Counted from the stretch's first letter, positions 45,185-54,113 are shown. The stretch is DNA of 64,000 nt from Geomesophilobacter sediminis (GCF_016458275.1 NZ_JAEMHM010000014.1:96819-160818), one strand, 5' to 3'. Numbers and translations are program-made. The notes: generated by a model from the sequence alone, not told the origin.

Positions 45185-47125
45185 TTACTGCCTCGCCTTA
45201 CGCTGAAACTTGTAATAGTACATGCGCGAGTCGGCAAGCTTCAAGGTGGGGAGCAGGTCGGCGCTGGTTGCGGCCGTCGCCGATCCGATGGAAAGGCTCA
45301 AAGTGTAGTCGCTGTTTTCCCCTTCGTTGATGCGTGCCTGGTAGTCCCGGACCCGCTTCACGGCCTCTTTCACGGCATCGGTGTCGGTATCGGGGAGGAT
45401 CACGGCGAACTCGTCGCCGCCGATCCGCGCGATGACGTCCTCGGCGCGGAACGCCTCGCGCAACGCCTGGGCCGCCTGCTTGATCAGCCGGTCCCCTTCT
45501 CCGTGCCCGAAACCGTCGTTCACGTGCTTGAGCCCGTCCACGTCGGCGATGACGATGCTGACCGGATAGTGACGGCTGTGCATCACCCGGTCCAGCTCGG
45601 TGTCGAAATAGGCACGGTTGAAAAGGCCGGTCATGGAGTCGTGGGTGCTCACATAACGGAGGTTTTCCTCGATGTACTTCCGCTCCGTGATGTCGCTGCA
45701 GGTGCCGGCGACCCGAAGCGCCCTCCCGTCCCCTCCGCGGGCAACCACCTTGCCCCGCTCCAGGAACCAGACCCATGACCCGGTCTTGGTCTGCATCCGG
45801 TACTCCGCCTCGTAGGCGTGGGTGACCCCGGCGAGGTGCTCGTCCAGGACCGCCTTCAGTGCGGGCCAGTCCTCCGGGTGCACCAGGTTGCGCACCGCCT
45901 GTGCGGTCGACGCCACCTCTCCCGGCTCGAAGCCGAGGATCTCGAAGTAGCGGGCGCTGGCCTGAAGTTCCCCGGTCGCCACGTTCCAGTCCCAAAACCC
46001 GTCCCGGCTTCCTTCCAAAACCAGCTTCAGCCGCTCTTCGCTTTCCTGGAGGGCCTGTTCGGTCTGGGCCCGCTTCCGTTCCAGCGCGAAATTGTCCAGG
46101 GCAAAGGAGATGTTCGCGGCCATCTCCTGTAAAAGACCCACCATCTCCTTGTCGAAGAACCCCTTTTCCTGTGAGTACACCTTGAGCGCGCCGACCTCGC
46201 CCTCCTCCAGGACCAGGGGGAAGGTGGCCGAGGCGGCGATGCCGAAATTGCGGGCGGATTCGTGCCAGGGAGCGGTAGTGGGATCGGCGTGGAAGTCGTT
46301 GCAGATATAGGGGATGCGGGCGCGGAGCGCCCGGCCGGTCGGCCCCTGTCCCTCCTGGACCGACTCGTCGATGGAAACCTTGAGCGAGCGGACGTAACGC
46401 TCGGCCGTGCCGCTGAAGGCAACCGGGCGCAAAAGGCCGGTCGCGCGGTCCGGCAACCCGATGCAGGCGAGGCAGAACCGGCCGTACTTGACGGCGATCC
46501 GGCAGATCTCCTGGAACAGCGCGTCCCGGCTCTTGATCTTGAGGATGGCTTTGTTGGTATGGCTCAGGGTCTGGTAGAGATTGCTGAGGCGGGTCAGTTT
46601 TTCCTCGGTGCTCTTTCGGCCGGTAATGTCGCGCAGCATCTCGACGGCGCCGATGATGTTCCCGCTGCCGTCGCGCAAAGGGGAGGCGACGGTCTCCATC
46701 ACCTTGAGGTCGCCCTGGACGGTGAGGCGCCGCTCCTCGACGCGGGTCTCGCCATCGTTCATGCAGGCGGCGATGGGACAACCGAAACAGGGGATCTCCC
46801 GGTTACTGTAGGCAAGGTGGCACTTTTCGCCGACGTGCTCCCCGAAAAGCCCCACCATGACCGGATTCTGGTAGATGATGCGGAGCTCCCGGTCGTGAAC
46901 GCTGATCCCGGCCCCCACCGAAGCCAGGACCCCCTCGGCAAAGGCCTTTTCCTGCTCCATCTGGGAAAATTGCTCGATCAGGCGCCTCGCCTCGTCGTCT
47001 GTGGCTTTTCGTCCCAAAACGGCGAGCATCTCCCGCACTTTCTCCTCGATTAGAGCGAGGGTTTGCTGGCTCAGCGGGTATTGAGCGTGAATGTTGCCGG
47101 ACCACACGGACGCCGCTGTACTCAT
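45185..47125 (-). CDS. diguanylate cyclase with PAS, GAF and PAS sensor domains
   Basis: 646 residues from ATG 47125 (site GAGGGAGG). Order: N-terminal helix, PAS (about 60-175, with CFGCPIAAC), GAF (about 195-340), PAS/PAC (about 365-480), and GGDEF (about 485-645) with active RIGGDEFAVIL. No EAL domain, so it should make c-di-GMP from GTP. No membrane segment, so the signal is cytoplasmic. A typical inhibitory RxxD site before GGDEF is not evident. The frame is open to 47236 but those residues are not domain sequence. Confidence 0.94.
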   Translation of the reverse strand: MSTAASVWSGNIHAQYPLSQQTLALIEEKVREMLAVLGRKATDDEARRLIEQFSQMEQEKAFAEGVLASVGAGISVHDRELRIIYQNPVMVGLFGEHVGEKCHLAYSNREIPCFGCPIAACMNDGETRVEERRLTVQGDLKVMETVASPLRDGSGNIIGAVEMLRDITGRKSTEEKLTRLSNLYQTLSHTNKAILKIKSRDALFQEICRIAVKYGRFCLACIGLPDRATGLLRPVAFSGTAERYVRSLKVSIDESVQEGQGPTGRALRARIPYICNDFHADPTTAPWHESARNFGIAASATFPLVLEEGEVGALKVYSQEKGFFDKEMVGLLQEMAANISFALDNFALERKRAQTEQALQESEERLKLVLEGSRDGFWDWNVATGELQASARYFEILGFEPGEVASTAQAVRNLVHPEDWPALKAVLDEHLAGVTHAYEAEYRMQTKTGSWVWFLERGKVVARGGDGRALRVAGTCSDITERKYIEENLRYVSTHDSMTGLFNRAYFDTELDRVMHSRHYPVSIVIADVDGLKHVNDGFGHGEGDRLIKQAAQALREAFRAEDVIARIGGDEFAVILPDTDTDAVKEAVKRVRDYQARINEGENSDYTLSLSIGSATAATSADLLPTLKLADSRMYYYKFQRKARQ

Positions 47126-47224
47126 AGTGCCTCCCTCGGAAGCGTTTTCGCTGCTCTGACGGCGGAAACCGAAGTCATTGCATCGGAGAATTCCCTCGCG
47201 ATCCGAAAATGAATAGTGAGGGGT

Positions 47225-47252
47225 ATTATATCTCAAACATCCAAGTTGTGAA
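47225..47252 (-). promoter_or_regulatory. sigma-70-type promoter of the DGC gene
   Basis: Minus strand TTCACA (47247-47252), 16-bp spacer, TATAAT (47225-47230). About 100 bp before the ATG. Confidence 0.6.
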
Positions 47253-47420
47253 TATCCTGTTACTGCTGCGACGGATTATTTAACCTGACGCGACGGGGAC
47301 GCACTTTTATCGGATGAATCATCACGGCCGCTGAAGTACCGGCAAAACAGACAGCAAAACGTGACCAAAAGTCCAGTTTGAAGAGCCGGAATGGTAATTG
47401 GTAACAGTTTAGTTGATCGA

Positions 47421-47448
47421 TTGACATGAATCTCTTTTTAAGTACCAT
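47421..47448 (+). promoter_or_regulatory. sigma-70-type promoter of the EEP/PLD operon
   Basis: TTGACA (47421-47426), 16-bp spacer, TACCAT (47443-47448), 80 bp before the ATG at 47529. Confidence 0.55.
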
Positions 47449-47528
47449 TTGCCTCTGTGCTGCACCGAACCGCCCTTGAATCAGGAAGTACCATCAGTCA
47501 GGCATTCCCGTCCTTTCCGAGCCCAGCC

Positions 47529-48266
47529 ATGTCCAAAACCGTCTCCGTGATGACCTACAACGTGCACAGTTGCATCGGCATGGACGGCAAAGCGGCCCCG
47601 CTGCGGATCGCCGAGGTCATCGACCGGTGCAATCCCGACCTGGTCGCCCTCCAGGAGCTCGACCTGGGGCTGGCGCGCACCTCGCTCATCGACCAGGCCC
47701 ACGTGATCGCCACCGCACTCAACATGTCCTACCACTTCCACTCGTCCATCCGCCTCGAAGAAGGGGGATACGGCAATGCGGTCCTCAGCCGTTTTCCCCT
47801 GCGCCTGATCAAGGCGGGGCCGGTGCCCACGACCCCGTGCCGGGAATGCTTTGAGCGGCGCGGTGCGCTCTGGGTGGAAATCGAAGCGGAAGGGGGGCTT
47901 TTCCAGATGCTGGCCACCCACTTTGGCCTCAACCGAGCCGAGCGGCTGGCCCAGGCCGAGGCAATCGTCGGGCCGGAATGGCTGGGGCATCCGGACTGCC
48001 GCACCCCGGTGCTGCTGTGCGGTGATTTCAACGCCCTGCCCGGCTCGGGCGCCTATCGCCGCATCACGTCCCGGTTGCGCGACGGCCAGCGCCTGGCGCG
48101 CCGCCTCCCGTGGCCGACCTGGCCGGTACGTTTGCCCTTCATGTGCATCGACTACGTGTTCGTCTCATCCGAGGTACGGGTAGTGAGCGTCGCGGTCCCG
48201 CGCAACCCCTTGACCCGGGTGGCTTCGGACCACTTCCCGCTCCTGGTAACGGTGGAGTTGCCATGA
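47529..48266 (+). CDS. endonuclease/exonuclease/phosphatase family hydrolase
   Basis: 245 residues with the EEP fold: MTYNVHSC (Asn), LVALQELDLG (metal-binding Glu), LCGDFNALPGS (Asp/Asn), and the closing SDHFPLLV (Asp-His pair). Substrate is unknown; family members cut DNA, sphingolipids or inositol phosphates. ATG 47529 starts the conserved part; the longer frame is not family-like. Its stop overlaps the PLD gene start (ATGA). Co-encoding with a phospholipase D suggests lipid work, by inference. Confidence 0.9.
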   Translation: MSKTVSVMTYNVHSCIGMDGKAAPLRIAEVIDRCNPDLVALQELDLGLARTSLIDQAHVIATALNMSYHFHSSIRLEEGGYGNAVLSRFPLRLIKAGPVPTTPCRECFERRGALWVEIEAEGGLFQMLATHFGLNRAERLAQAEAIVGPEWLGHPDCRTPVLLCGDFNALPGSGAYRRITSRLRDGQRLARRLPWPTWPVRLPFMCIDYVFVSSEVRVVSVAVPRNPLTRVASDHFPLLVTVELP

Positions 48267-49786
48267 CGATTCTCAAGGAAGGGGTGAATTGCCTGGGAAC
48301 CTTCCCCACCGACCGGTGCAGCCTGCTGGTCGACGGCGCCGACTACTACCGCGCCTTCTACCTTGCCGCGCGAAAGGCCCGCCGCTACATCCTGCTGGCG
48401 GGATGGCAGTTCGACACCGAAGTCCGCCTGCTCCGCAATTCAGAGGCCGAGGGTAAGGATGTGCAGTTTCTGCACGTGCTGGAACGGCTCTGCGCCGAGA
48501 CACCGGAACTGGAGATTTACCTTCTGGCCTGGGATTTCAGCCTGGTCTTCACCATGGAACGGGAGTGGTTCCAGAGCATCGTCTTCAACTGGACCACCAA
48601 CCAGAGAATCCACTTTCTCTTCGACGCCAACCACGCGGTCGGTGCCACGCATCACCAGAAGTTCGTGGTCATCGACGGGGAAATCGCGTTCCTGGGGGGG
48701 ATGGACATCTGCTCGGCGCGCTGGGACGATCGGTACCACCGGGAGGAGAATCCGGGCCGCACCGACATTGACGGCAACCCCTACGGCTCCTACCACGATG
48801 TCCAGACCTACCTGACCGGGGCGGTGGTTCGGGAACTGGTAGATTTGTTTGCGGAACGCTGGGGCAATGCCGGGGGAGGAGCCCTTTCCTTCCCGGCGGT
48901 TCCGGAAGCGTCTGCCCCGGAAGAGCCGCCCGGGGCGCTGCCGATGGGCGCGGAGCGAGTTGCCCTCAGCCGGACCCGCGCCCGCTGCAGCGTCCCGCCT
49001 CTGGAGCCGGTCCACGAGATACGGCGTCTCTTCATCGACGCGATCCTGGCGGCGGACTCGCTCATCTACCTGGAGAACCAGTATTTCAGCTCCCACGCCA
49101 TCTACTGGACCCTCATCAGCCGGATGTCCGCTCCCGGCCGGAGCCGTCTGCAGATCGTGATGGTCCTGCCGGAGCGGCTGCCGTTCACCGAGGAGCTGTT
49201 CCTCGGGGTGCCCCAGATGAAGATGCTTCTGGCCCTGCAACGGATTGCCCGGGAGACCGGGCACCGGCTCGGCCTGTACTCAACCCGCTGCTCGGTGCCG
49301 GAGGAGGGCAAGATGACCTTCATCCATTCCAAGCTCCTGCTGGTGGATGACCGCTTCCTGACCGTGGGATCGGCGAATCTCACCAACCGGAGCATGGGAC
49401 TGGATACGGAGCTGAACGTGAGCTGGGAGGCGGATCCGGAGCGGGAGCCCGGGCTGGCGGCATCGATCCGGCAGGTGCGTTGCTCGCTTTTGGCGGAGCA
49501 CGCGGGATGGTTCGGGATGGGGCGGGAGGATGAGTTCAGCTCGCTGGAGGGGCTCTGGGCACGACTCGAAAAACTGGCCGACGATCCCCAATGCCGCCTT
49601 TGTCGCTATGCCCCGGAGAAGGGGCTGGAAGGGAAGGATCTTTACCAGGTGCTCGAGCCGGTAACCCGGGTGGTAGACCCGGAAAGGCCGTTGGACGAGG
49701 AGTTTCTTTTCGAGGAGATCACCCGCCAAAACGGTGCCTTCGCCAAGGGGATCCTGGTGCTGAGCCACCTGATTTCGGTGCTGTAG
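48263..49786 (+). CDS. phospholipase D/cardiolipin synthase-like protein
   Basis: 507 residues with two HKD motifs, HHQKFVVIDGEIAFLGGMD (about 131-149) and HSKLLLVDDRFLTVGSANL (about 355-373), which form one active site in PLD enzymes. No N-terminal membrane helices, unlike classical Cls, so it resembles soluble PLD-type proteins. C-terminal region (about 420-507) has cysteines near CRLCRY. Translation is coupled to the EEP hydrolase by a 4-bp overlap. Confidence 0.92.
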   Translation: MTILKEGVNCLGTFPTDRCSLLVDGADYYRAFYLAARKARRYILLAGWQFDTEVRLLRNSEAEGKDVQFLHVLERLCAETPELEIYLLAWDFSLVFTMEREWFQSIVFNWTTNQRIHFLFDANHAVGATHHQKFVVIDGEIAFLGGMDICSARWDDRYHREENPGRTDIDGNPYGSYHDVQTYLTGAVVRELVDLFAERWGNAGGGALSFPAVPEASAPEEPPGALPMGAERVALSRTRARCSVPPLEPVHEIRRLFIDAILAADSLIYLENQYFSSHAIYWTLISRMSAPGRSRLQIVMVLPERLPFTEELFLGVPQMKMLLALQRIARETGHRLGLYSTRCSVPEEGKMTFIHSKLLLVDDRFLTVGSANLTNRSMGLDTELNVSWEADPEREPGLAASIRQVRCSLLAEHAGWFGMGREDEFSSLEGLWARLEKLADDPQCRLCRYAPEKGLEGKDLYQVLEPVTRVVDPERPLDEEFLFEEITRQNGAFAKGILVLSHLISVL

Positions 49787-49831
49787 CCCGTCTTGGCGAA
49801 AACGACCGGAAGGTTTGCTTCGGCAAACGTA

Positions 49832-49864
49832 AAGCGGCCGCCCGAAATGCTCGGGCGGCCGCTT
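49832..49864. terminator. bidirectional terminator
   Basis: Perfect 14-bp stem AAGCGGCCGCCCGA / TCGGGCGGCCGCTT with a 5-nt loop between the convergent PLD gene and the 113-aa gene. Confidence 0.85.
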
Positions 49865-49888
49865 GCGTCTTTGGCGGGTTGATGGCGG

Positions 49889-50230
49889 TCAGATGACGTC
49901 CAGGGTGGCTCCCCAGTTGTCGCGCATCTGGATGCGGTAGAGAGCGTTTACCCCCTGCACTTCGTAGGTGATCTGATCCGCCTCTTCGGTGGTCAGCCCG
50001 ATTTTGGGACGCACCCCCATCCAGTGGGTTTTCTCGCCCGCAGGGCTCTCCAACGGCCTGGGGAGGGGCGGCCCGGGCTTGTACTTATGCTCCATGAACA
50101 CGGCGGCCTCGTACTGGTTGCCGTGCCTCACGACGCAGATCTCGAGTAACGCCCCGGTATTCTGGAGCACCCTTTCGAGAATGACTTCCCGGACTTCCAT
50201 GTCCGCAGGCATATCCAAGTAAATACTCAT
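49889..50230 (-). CDS. hypothetical protein (113 aa)
   Basis: 113-residue soluble protein, no signal peptide or metal motif. N-terminal MSIYLDMPADMEVREVILERVLQNTG, then a beta-rich middle (EICVVRHGNQYEAAVFMEHKY) and a C-terminal part ending RDNWGATLDVI. Not recognised. ATG 50230 follows GTAGGGGAG and a FliA-type promoter-like sequence lies about 45 bp before the ATG. Confidence 0.75.
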   Translation of the reverse strand: MSIYLDMPADMEVREVILERVLQNTGALLEICVVRHGNQYEAAVFMEHKYKPGPPLPRPLESPAGEKTHWMGVRPKIGLTTEEADQITYEVQGVNALYRIQMRDNWGATLDVI

Positions 50231-50274
50231 TTTGGTCTCCCCTACCTTTCAAACAGTAGTCGTGCTGCTAGGTG

Positions 50275-50302
50275 ATATCGGCTGAAACGATCCCCGGCTT
50301 TA
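50275..50302 (-). promoter_or_regulatory. possible sigma-28 (FliA)-type promoter
   Basis: Minus strand TAAA (50299-50302), 16-bp spacer, GCCGATAT (50275-50282). The consensus is TAAA-N15-GCCGATAA, so it is one base long and one mismatch off. Confidence 0.4.
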
Positions 50303-50351
50303 AAAAAAAATTCCGTTCCGGTACCGTTGCCTAAAGTAAATGCCCCACCTG

Positions 50352-50459
50352 TTACCGGTCCGGCTTCAGCCGGTCCCGCAGCCGGTATACCTGCCACAGC
50401 TTCGATGCCTGCCGGATGAAGTTCAGGGCGCGATATTTGATCCACTTTGCCTCGGTCAT
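50352..50459 (-). CDS. 35-residue small protein
   Basis: Open frame of 35 codons plus stop, preceded by GAGGGGACACCT, a good ribosome site. The product is basic and amphipathic: MTEAKWIKYRALNFIRQASK then LWQVYRLRDRLKPDR, likely one long helix. Codon use matches the genome. Function unknown; it may be a regulatory or membrane-associated microprotein. Confidence 0.5.
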   Translation of the reverse strand: MTEAKWIKYRALNFIRQASKLWQVYRLRDRLKPDR

Positions 50460-50525
50460 AGGTGTCCCCTCTCAATGCCTTGCTGCAGGAGAACTCATTC
50501 GTCGCTGGCGGTGCCCGGGATGGGT

Positions 50526-50565
50526 AAAAAAGCGCCGTGGGAGAGGAGGACTCCGTTCACGGCGC
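50526..50565 (-). terminator. rho-independent terminator-like hairpin, copy 1
   Basis: Minus strand GCGCCGTG / CACGGCGC with inner GGAG/CTCC pairing and a T6 tract. 34-bp core identical to copy 2 except at two positions. Confidence 0.75.
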
Positions 50566-50927
50566 AGGTACGGTATGGGACGAACCCCTTTGGCAGCTCA
50601 TTGTCATTTGTCTGTACAACAAGGATGCCAAGATCTCGCGGCCGACGACTTTTGCGTAAGTTATTGACCTGGCAGATGATTTGCGCCAAGGCCGTCGATG
50701 TGCCGGGCCGGGTGGTGACAACGGTTGAACAGCACGCAGGAGGGGTTTCCTCCCTGGGAGGAGGGGGGACGTGGAAGTTTCTCCCGGTATTTCTGATATT
50801 TGCCCGTATGCCTGGGCGGTACCAAGTTTTGAACAGCCGGCGGGTTTTGAACACAAGGGGGGCACGAGTTCACGAGCAGCACTGTGGGGAAATTTACTAT
50901 TGGTGCCCCGGAATGGACGGAAGAACC

Positions 50928-50969
50928 AAAAAAAAGCGCCGTGGGAGAGGAGAACTCCTTTCACGGCGC
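50928..50969 (-). terminator. rho-independent terminator-like hairpin, copy 2
   Basis: Minus strand GCGCCGTG / CACGGCGC with inner GGAG/CTCC pairing and a T8 tract. The transcript it ends is unknown. Confidence 0.75.
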
Positions 50970-51273
50970 AAAAGTTGTTAGTTCGGTTCTTGCTCGTCGT
51001 TTCGTCGTCGACAGCTATCTCACTACAAGTTAGGTGCCAATTCGGCCGGCATTGGGGGTGATCGTGTAAGTTGCCGTTTGGGCGAAGTTTTTGCCTGGTC
51101 CCGTTTCCGCCTTCAGTATGGCGGTCTTTATCCCCCTTTGAACAGCCCGCCCTTTCTCATGGGACGTTCAGCCGTGTTTTTCAGCTAGTTACGTTCATGA
51201 TGCCGGTAGTCACGTTTTGAACAGGTGAGCAGAAGATGAGCAGCTCCCCTCTTTGCAGCGACATTCCGGAAAT

Positions 51274-51303
51274 AAAAAAGGTGAGCCCTCGCGGACTCAC
51301 CTC
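51274..51303 (-). terminator. terminator of the DUF362 gene
   Basis: Minus strand GGTGAG / CTCACC stem with a 10-nt loop followed by six T residues, 33 bp past the stop. Confidence 0.85.
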
Positions 51304-51335
51304 ATGACCACCCTGTGCTGCCGGGACTGTTCCCG

Positions 51336-52442
51336 CTACACCCGTACCAATTCGTACTGGCGCGATCCCATCCCGATCTTTTCCGCGTGTTCCAACTGGA
51401 CTTCCCAGTCAATGTCGGGGTGCACCCCGCGGAACTTGTCTCCCCCCGGCTCGTGGCCGCTGGCCAAAGCGGTGTCCTGGTTGCCGCGCGCGTTGTTGAC
51501 CAGGTCGGCGCAGGCCTGGTCCAGGGCGACCGGATCGGTCGAGGCGGTGATCCCGATGTCGTTGACGATCGGGGCGTCAGCGTGGCCGTAGCAGTCGCAG
51601 GCCGGGGAAACCTGGGTGATGAAGTTCAGGTACAAAACCTTTCCCTCCTTGCCCAGAACCGCCCCCTTGGCGTACTCCGCCATCTTGCGCATGAGCACCG
51701 AGGCATTCTCGTTCCATTGGATGTTGATCGCCTTCTGCAGGCAGGCGGTGACGCAGCGCCCGCAGCCGACGCAGGCCTTCGGATCGATCTGGGCGCCCCC
51801 TTCGAGAACCGCGATGGCATTGTGGGCGCAGGCCTTGAGGCAGAGGCCGCACCGATTGCAGAATTTCTGGGCGACCTTGGGTGCCACGGTGGAGTGCTGT
51901 TGCAGTTTGCCGGTGCGGCTCGAACACCCCATGCCGAGGTTCTTGAGCGTGCCACCGAAGCCGGTCAGCTCGTGGCACTTGAAGTGGGAAAGCACCACCA
52001 GGGCGTCCGCCTCGACGATCTCGGTGCCGATGCTCACCTTCTTGAGCAGCTCTCCGTTGATTTCCACGTCCACCGCCGTGTGGCCGCGCAGCCCGTCCAG
52101 CATGATGAGCGGAGCCCCGACCACCGCATAGGCAAACCCGTTTTCCACGGCGCAGCTCAGCGCCGAAACCGCCTCCTTGCGCTCGCCTACGTAAAGGGTG
52201 GAGGAGTCGGTGAGAAACGGCCTGGCGCCGGTGGCCTTGATCTCCTCGACCACCCGGCGCACGAAAATCGGACGGATGAACGTATGGTTGCCCCGCTCGC
52301 CGAAGTGAAGCTTCACCGCCACCAGGTCCCCCTGGGCCAGACTCTCGCGGCAACCGGCCTCTTTCATGAGGCGAGCTATCTTGTCGAAAAGGTTTTCCCG
52401 GGCGCCGGCGCGCATGTCGGCAAAAAACACTTTGCTGCTCAT
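51336..52442 (-). CDS. DUF362 protein with two [4Fe-4S] clusters
   Basis: 368 residues. The DUF362 core flanks a bacterial ferredoxin insert (about 190-250) with CNRCGLCLKAC and CVGCGRCVTAC, two complete CxxCxxCxxxC motifs. Further conserved stretches are VAVKLHFGERGNHTFIRP, FLTDSSTLYVGERKEA, LSHFKCHELTGFGGTLKNLGMGC and the DPVALDQACADLV ending. Cytoplasmic, function unknown; a redox or electron-transfer role is the usual guess for this family. ATG 52442 follows GAAAGGGGA. Single gene with its own terminator. Confidence 0.92.
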   Translation of the reverse strand: MSSKVFFADMRAGARENLFDKIARLMKEAGCRESLAQGDLVAVKLHFGERGNHTFIRPIFVRRVVEEIKATGARPFLTDSSTLYVGERKEAVSALSCAVENGFAYAVVGAPLIMLDGLRGHTAVDVEINGELLKKVSIGTEIVEADALVVLSHFKCHELTGFGGTLKNLGMGCSSRTGKLQQHSTVAPKVAQKFCNRCGLCLKACAHNAIAVLEGGAQIDPKACVGCGRCVTACLQKAINIQWNENASVLMRKMAEYAKGAVLGKEGKVLYLNFITQVSPACDCYGHADAPIVNDIGITASTDPVALDQACADLVNNARGNQDTALASGHEPGGDKFRGVHPDIDWEVQLEHAEKIGMGSRQYELVRV

Positions 52443-52668
52443 AAAATTCCCCTTTCCCTTTGTTTACTTAAGGTCAGCGCTTTGTATCACATATCTGCCA
52501 GCGCTTCAATGAGGATGCCGCCCTGGATCCTTCTGTTTGAGGCGTTGAGGTTAGCTCAATGATGTACGGGAGATAAAGATTAGCGCGGCGGCGGTCTTGT
52601 TTTAAGTTTTTGTTGCGGCGTTTGACAAATATGTTATTTATTAAAAATCTTCCGCGGGGGTGGTTTTA

Positions 52669-53403
52669 ATGATTGAGTGTGATGAGCGTGAATTCTGGGT
52701 GATGGGCCTGGGGGCCAATGTGGAGCGGGGTGCGATCATCTGCAGTTACCTCGCCGAGGGGGGGCACCGCTGCCGGACTGCGAAACTCCCGGAGCTGGGC
52801 ACCTGCACCCCGAGGGCGATCCTGCTCGATATCTCCCCGTACTCGGATGACGGGTGGGGGATGCTGCTGGAGATCAAGAAGAACCCGCAGACCCGGGACA
52901 TCCCGGTCCTTCCGGTTTATCTGAGCGAGGCGGGGCAGGTTGGCGTGGTTTTCCCGGTGGCGGGCTTTTTCACCCTGCCGATTGAAAACGCCTACGTGAA
53001 CAAGAAGCTGACCAACCTGGGGCTGACCGACGAATCCGAGGACTACGACCTCCAGGTGATGCTGGTGACGCGCCGCGGCGAGGAGCCTTTGCAAAAGGTG
53101 CTGGAGAAGACCGGCTTCGAGATCGTCAACGCCTATACCGGCAAGGAAGCCATTGCGGTCGGCACCACCGTGCATCCATACATGGTGTTCAGTTCGCTGA
53201 TGCTGCCGGACATGGCCTCCTTCGAGCTGTTGGAGCGGCTGCGGCTTTACCCGCAGACCCGCAACATCCCGTTTTTCGTGCTTTTGAAGGACACCATGGA
53301 AGAGGGGGAGAAGCAGGCGATGAGCCGTGCCATCGACCACCTGGTCCGCAAGAACTGGCTCACCCGGGCCGAGTTTCTGGCCTTCTTCAAGAAGTCCGCG
53401 TAA
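52669..53403 (+). CDS. degenerate double-receiver protein
   Basis: About 244 residues with two receiver-like (CheY-fold) halves. First half (about 1-115): a candidate Asp in AILLDISPYSDD but no clear acidic pair. Second half (about 120-240): VMLVTRRGEEPLQKVLEKTG..., where the phospho-acceptor is replaced (MVFSSLMLPDM, Ser in place of Asp), then PFFVLLKDTMEEGE and the final VRKNWLTRAEF. At least the second domain is unlikely to be phosphorylated in the usual way. No output domain. Start chosen at ATG 52669 (GTG 52660 also possible). A TTGACA at 52623 lies upstream, without a good -10. Confidence 0.75.
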   Translation: MIECDEREFWVMGLGANVERGAIICSYLAEGGHRCRTAKLPELGTCTPRAILLDISPYSDDGWGMLLEIKKNPQTRDIPVLPVYLSEAGQVGVVFPVAGFFTLPIENAYVNKKLTNLGLTDESEDYDLQVMLVTRRGEEPLQKVLEKTGFEIVNAYTGKEAIAVGTTVHPYMVFSSLMLPDMASFELLERLRLYPQTRNIPFFVLLKDTMEEGEKQAMSRAIDHLVRKNWLTRAEFLAFFKKSA

Positions 53404-53423
53404 GCGGGCATCACGACAGAAGC

Positions 53424-53459
53424 AAAAAGCCCCGGAGGTTTCGCCTCCGGGGCTTTTTC
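53424..53459 (+). terminator. terminator of the double-receiver gene
   Basis: AAAAAGCCCCGGAGG / CCTCCGGGGCTTTTT stem-loop with a 6-nt loop, 20 bp after the stop. Confidence 0.92.
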
Positions 53460-53512
53460 TTAGGCGGAATAAGTATGGATTCGGGCAAAAAAACATGTTA
53501 TAAACCGGCCTC

Positions 53513-54055
53513 ATGAACTGCACCGACGCGCTTACGGCACTTAATATTATCGTTGCTACCCTCGGTCTGATGTTCATTGGCATTACGATCTACGAATACG
53601 TGCGCCTGAAAACGATCAGGAACGACTTCGAAAACCTCAGCAAGCGCCTTCGTGAGGAAAACATTGCCGCCCAAAAGGCGATGCACCGTATCATAGCGAG
53701 TTACTCTCTTTCTGATCCTTTGGGTAAGATTGAGCTTTTAGAGTCGGCCGAAAAGATAGATCCGACAGCATTCAACCTCTATAACAGCATCGGATATGCC
53801 TGGTTGAGCAAGGGTGAGCAGGTCCGTGCGGCTAATGCCTTCCGGGAAGCCACGCGGCTCCATCCCAACGACAAGGCAGGATACTTCGATCTGGCGTATG
53901 TGTATGTCCTGATGAACCAGCCTGACCTGGCTCTGGAATGCCTGGAACGGGCGGTGCAGGTAGATCCCTCCTCGGCGGCAGATCTCAAAGACAACCCGCA
54001 ATTCGCTGCAATCTCGGCAGAAACACGCTATCAAAGGCTGACCGCGCGACCGTAG
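53513..54055 (+). CDS. membrane-anchored TPR protein
   Basis: 180 residues. One N-terminal membrane helix (LNIIVATLGLMFIGITIYEYV), a coiled-coil segment (about 32-65), then two to three TPR units (about 80-165; AFNLYNSIGYAWLSKGEQVRAA, AGYFDLAYVYVLMNQPDLAL). TPRs usually mediate protein contacts; partner unknown. The ATG at 53513 has no clear ribosome site, and the base composition around it is AT-richer than the neighbours. Confidence 0.85.
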   Translation: MNCTDALTALNIIVATLGLMFIGITIYEYVRLKTIRNDFENLSKRLREENIAAQKAMHRIIASYSLSDPLGKIELLESAEKIDPTAFNLYNSIGYAWLSKGEQVRAANAFREATRLHPNDKAGYFDLAYVYVLMNQPDLALECLERAVQVDPSSAADLKDNPQFAAISAETRYQRLTARP

Positions 54056-54056
54056 G

Positions 54057-54096
54057 AAAAAGCCCCGGAGAGACCGACTCCCGGGGCTTTCGTGCG
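54057..54096. terminator. bidirectional terminator between TPR and EBP genes
   Basis: AAAAAGCCCCGGGAG-type arms: AAAAGCCCCGG near 54059 pairs with CCGGGGCTTT near 54081. Convergent genes end on both sides. Confidence 0.8.
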
Positions 54097-54113
54097 CCGT
54101 TTTGCCATCTTGG

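Larger units (their letters stand above)
47126..47528. other. 403-bp divergent region between the DGC and EEP genes
   Basis: Holds one promoter for each side (47225-47252 minus, 47421-47448 plus). Nothing else was recognised. Confidence 0.6.
50460..51335. other. 876-bp gene-poor region with duplicated hairpins
   Basis: Contains two nearly identical terminator-like hairpins (50526-50565 and 50928-50969), four TTTGAACA elements (50828, 50846, 51137, 51215) and the DUF362 terminator. Open frames here on both strands overlap each other, look compositionally random and have no family resemblance. Confidence 0.6.

Noticed and set aside
50340..50981. 213-codon plus-strand frame in the gene-free block
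   Set aside because: It runs through both duplicated terminator hairpins, has no ribosome site, and overlaps several equally weak frames.
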